Shown here piece by piece: positions 38,499 through 40,726 of a stretch of 40,726 nucleotides of DNA. Each line of letters begins with the position of its first letter. Within the stretch, counting starts at the first letter, position 1. The DNA is taken from NCBI GenBank assembly GCA_015485895.1, contig WFSR01000062.1, forward strand, positions 1-40,726, in the 5' to 3' direction. Source of the stretch: Candidatus Microgenomates bacterium. GTDB taxonomy: Bacteria; Patescibacteriota; Microgenomatia; UBA12405; UBA6130. A model generated the notes under the pieces. The model saw nothing but the letters and a program-made list of their open reading frames with translations, was not told the DNA's origin and made no database searches. The position numbers and the translations under genes were made by a program.

Positions 38499-40217
38499 TC
38501 AATATTTAGCTACCCGGAGAACTTCTTCCACCGTGGTAGTTCCCTCTAAAGCTTTCAAGTAACCATCTTGCATCATGGTAACCATTCCTTCCTCAACAGC
38601 TGCTTTTTTAATTTCTTCTGCCGGCGCTTGTTTTAAAATAAGCTGCATGATAGTGTTGGTAACCGACAAGGTTTCGAAGATGCCTATCCGTCCATAATAA
38701 CCAGTAAAATTACATCCTTGACAGCCTTTGCCACGGTAAAGCTCAGGTTGATCGCCAGCTTTTGGTGGCCAGAGAGGGCCGAGAATTTTTTTCATATCGG
38801 CAATTACTTTCTCCGGCGGTCGATAACTCTCCCGACAATCATTATGAATCCGGCGGACAATTCGTTGGGCTACTACTGCATTGAGAGCAGAAACCAACAG
38901 AAAAGGCTCAACCCCCATATCAATAAGCCGGGGAGCCGCCCCGGCAGCATCGTTGGTGTGGAGAGTAGAAAAAACTAAATGGCCAGTAAGAGCAGCTTCA
39001 ACTGCCAATTCGGCTGTTTCCTTATCACGAATTTCGCCAACCATAATAATATCCGGATCTTGCCGCAAAAATGAACGCAGGGCCGAAGCAAAAGTCAAAC
39101 CTGCCTGGGGATTTACCTGGACCTGGTTAACACCTTGAATATGGTATTCGACTGGGTCCTCGATGGTCATTACGTTTACTTTAGTAGTATTTATTTTCGA
39201 AAGGACAGAATAAAGGGTAGTGGTTTTCCCAGCACCGGTAGGCCCACAGACAACGATCATTCCATGAGGACGGCTCACCGCTTCCTGTAAATCGCGCAAT
39301 GTCTTCCCCCGTAGACCCAATTCGGGCAGATCGGGTATTTTTTGCGTCTTTTTTAGCAACCGCATCACTACCGTTTCTCCATAAATAGTTGGCGCCGTGG
39401 AGACCCTAACATCAATCTCCTGACTATCGCTCCGAAAAGTAAAACGGCCATCTTGGGGCACCCGCTTCTCATCAATTTTCATACCGGATAAAATTTTAAT
39501 CCGCGAAACTACTGCATCATGAATTCGGCGGGGGAGAATCAATTTTTCCTGTAAAATACCATCAATACGGTAACGAACCCGAGTATCGCCCTCTTGGGGC
39601 TCAATATGAATATCTGAAGCTCGAGCCTTAACGGCAAATTGCAAGATTGTGGAAACTACCTTGGCAATCGGCGCCTCATGAATAACGCTTTCCAAATGAT
39701 TGACATCCAAAACATTTTTTTGGTAAGTCTGCGCTGTTTCCCCCAAAGCCTTCGTCACTTCAGCTGTGATTTCTTGGTTGTAATGTTCATCAATCGTGTC
39801 TTGAATAAGTTTCTTATCAGCTAGGTAGGGCTCGATTGTCAAACCCGTCTTTTCTTCTAAAAATTCTATTGTTTCCAAATCAAGAGGATTGGCCATTGCC
39901 ACCGCCAATTTCTTCTTACCGGGGTCATAACGAAAAGGGACCACCGAATAATATTCGGCCACACTCCGGGGGATAAAAGTGATACTTTGGGGGTCAAAGG
40001 CAATTTCCTCTAAATCAGCATAGGGAACACCTAAAAACTTCGCCTTAGCGGCAAGCAGTTTCTTTTCCGGTAACAAGTTCTCCTCACGGATAATTGTTTC
40101 GCTGTCTTTCCCAGTTTGGATAGCTTTAAGTTTTATTTCTTTTATTTGCGCTGGCGAGAGCAATTTCTCCTTGGCTAAAACATCTAAGAGGGAGTGAGGC
40201 AATTTTTTATCTCTCAT
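38499..40217 (-). CDS. pilB: Pilus extension ATPase PilB
   Basis: Hexameric ATPase that powers pilus assembly (572 aa). The N-terminal MshEN-type domain (1-150) is followed by the N2 domain and the motor: Walker A CGPTGAGKTTTL (324-335), Walker B DIIMVGEIRD, His-box GHLVFSTLHTN. The zinc loop that usually has four Cys reads HNDC (458-461) and CQGC (499-502), so the first Cys is replaced by His. First gene of the pilus operon; its ATG lies 8 bases after a consensus TATAAT. Confidence 0.95.
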   Translation of the reverse strand: MRDKKLPHSLLDVLAKEKLLSPAQIKEIKLKAIQTGKDSETIIREENLLPEKKLLAAKAKFLGVPYADLEEIAFDPQSITFIPRSVAEYYSVVPFRYDPGKKKLAVAMANPLDLETIEFLEEKTGLTIEPYLADKKLIQDTIDEHYNQEITAEVTKALGETAQTYQKNVLDVNHLESVIHEAPIAKVVSTILQFAVKARASDIHIEPQEGDTRVRYRIDGILQEKLILPRRIHDAVVSRIKILSGMKIDEKRVPQDGRFTFRSDSQEIDVRVSTAPTIYGETVVMRLLKKTQKIPDLPELGLRGKTLRDLQEAVSRPHGMIVVCGPTGAGKTTTLYSVLSKINTTKVNVMTIEDPVEYHIQGVNQVQVNPQAGLTFASALRSFLRQDPDIIMVGEIRDKETAELAVEAALTGHLVFSTLHTNDAAGAAPRLIDMGVEPFLLVSALNAVVAQRIVRRIHNDCRESYRPPEKVIADMKKILGPLWPPKAGDQPELYRGKGCQGCNFTGYYGRIGIFETLSVTNTIMQLILKQAPAEEIKKAAVEEGMVTMMQDGYLKALEGTTTVEEVLRVAKY

Positions 40218-40225
40218 TACTTTTC

Positions 40226-40255
40226 ATTATAAACAAAATAAATCATAAATCACAA
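40226..40255 (-). promoter_or_regulatory. Promoter of the pilB-to-prepilin operon
   Basis: On the minus strand TTGTGA, an 18-base spacer and TATAAT (40231-40226); the pilB ATG follows after 8 bases. All downstream pilus genes to 30902 are spaced 16 bases or less apart or overlap, so this may be the only promoter for about 9.3 kb. Confidence 0.65.
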
Positions 40256-40262
40256 GCAGCCT

Positions 40263-40291
40263 GCCTGCCCCGACGTGACGTCGGGGCAGGC
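40263..40291. repeat. Perfect 29-bp palindrome with CGACGTGACGTCG core
   Basis: Arms GCCTGCCCCGACGT and ACGTCGGGGCAGGC around a single G. It is the longest perfect member of the family with members at 9339, 20605 and 22082. It lies just upstream of the pilB promoter. Confidence 0.8.
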
Positions 40292-40320
40292 AATACCAAA
40301 ATTCTAAATTCTAAACTCTA

Positions 40321-40460
40321 ATCCGCCAGCTGGCGGACTAAACAAATTCAAATGACCAAAATTCAAATGTTCAAAACATCCTTGTCATCTTTTTTGTTTT
40401 GGTCATTTAGTCATTTGAATTTTGGGTTTGTTTAGGATTTGGGTCATTAGGATTTAGAGT
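40321..40460. repeat. Inverted repeat, second copy of the 4337-4605 text
   Basis: Starts with TCCGCCAGCTGGCGGA and the same following bases as 4419-4470. Arms AAATTCAAATGAC (40344-40356) and GTCATTTGAATTT (40410-40422). It lies in the gene-free end of the window (40218-40726). Confidence 0.8.
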
Positions 40461-40467
40461 TTGTTTG

Positions 40468-40606
40468 ACTTAGTTCCTAGTTCCTAGTTCCATTTACTCA
40501 AACTTCCTCTTTCTCATATTAAAGCTTTAGGCTTTCAGCTTTTAGCAGCCCTTTAGGGCTTTTGCTTTTTCCTAGTTCCTAGTTCCTCCAACCTAGTTCC
40601 TAGTTC
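40468..40606. repeat. CCTAGTT heptamer runs and a block shared with 30738-30810
   Basis: TTCCTAGTTCCTAGTTCC runs flank a block with AAAGCTTTAGGCTTT and GCTTTTAGCAGCCCTTTAGG, the same as in the pilM gap and in the same orientation. Confidence 0.75.
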
Positions 40607-40615
40607 TATCTATCT

Positions 40616-40726
40616 CGTCATGCTGAATTTAGTTCAGCATCTTCAGCTGGATGGGCAACCACCATTATTGATACAACATCCAGCTGGAGATCCTGAACCC
40701 CCCGACGTTCCGCCAACTGGCGGAGT
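40616..40726. repeat. Multi-hairpin repeat running off the window edge
   Basis: ATGCTGAA / TTCAGCAT (40620-40640) is followed by CAGCTGGATG (40644-40653) / CATCCAGCTG (40677-40686), then a fusion of the CGACGT and TCCGCCAACTGGCGGA palindromes. It shares the ATCCTGAA and TTCAG words with 20505-20660. No gene is seen. Confidence 0.7.

Noticed and set aside
1..40726. Insertion sequences, prophage or integrase attachment sites
   Set aside because: No transposase, integrase or phage gene was recognised; tRNA-Ala and tRNA-Tyr have no duplicated 3' ends nearby.

Overview
The window looks like part of the chromosome of a member of the Candidate Phyla Radiation (Patescibacteria). No single gene proves this; it is an inference from several traits seen together. 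Core translation genes are short and overlapping. The threonyl-tRNA synthetase has no TGS domain and the trigger factor has no PPIase domain. A PrgI/VirB4 pair is present without the rest of a conjugation machine. A large type IV pilus locus has no outer-membrane secretin. Most first genes of transcription units sit 5 to 10 bases after a -10 box, so their mRNAs would be leaderless or nearly so. TGA is a normal stop codon here, which argues against the recoded Gracilibacteria/SR1 lineages.

Layout. 1-4262: end of an unidentified gene, a two-domain dCTP deaminase, the secE-nusG-rplK-rplA operon, and the convergent tRNA-Ala-trpS unit. 4739-9250: a GT4 glycosyltransferase facing a three-gene PrgI/VirB4-like module in which VirB4 is split in two. 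9654-13961: trigger factor, an unknown coiled protein, thrS, then infC-rpmI-rplT. 13945-20391: a bifunctional penicillin-binding protein, a double-length ThyX-like thymidylate synthase, and an MprF-like membrane aminoacyl-lipid synthase. 20763-21833: a protein with four CBS repeats and a C-terminal domain resembling ribosome hibernation factors, bracketed by direct repeats. 22237-26024: tRNA-Tyr, rpmG and a DedA protein, convergent with an operon of a papain-fold (NlpC/P60-like) protein, a 31-residue membrane peptide and recG. 26427-28123: rpmF-nusB-rnc-rpsP-khpA. 28128-40217: a type IV pilus locus on the minus strand (pilB-pilT-pilC-pilA-pilD, eight further prepilins, then a separate pilM-pilN-pilO unit).

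Genome architecture. Convergent genes overlap at their 3' ends and leave no room for intrinsic terminators. Eight intergenic stretches of roughly 370-510 bp hold palindromes, long inverted repeats, heptamer tandem repeats and, upstream of tig and thyX, two copies of an element with compensatory base changes in predicted stems. That element is the best candidate here for an undescribed structured RNA.

How the genes work together. dCTP deaminase can supply dUTP/dUMP for ThyX. The pilus genes make a Gram-positive-style machine with ATPases for extension (PilB) and retraction (PilT), a platform protein (PilC), an inner scaffold (PilM/N/O), a prepilin peptidase (PilD) and nine pilins, several cysteine-rich, plausibly for contact with a host cell or for DNA uptake. 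The PBP, GT4, MprF-like and NlpC-like proteins act on, or plausibly on, the envelope.
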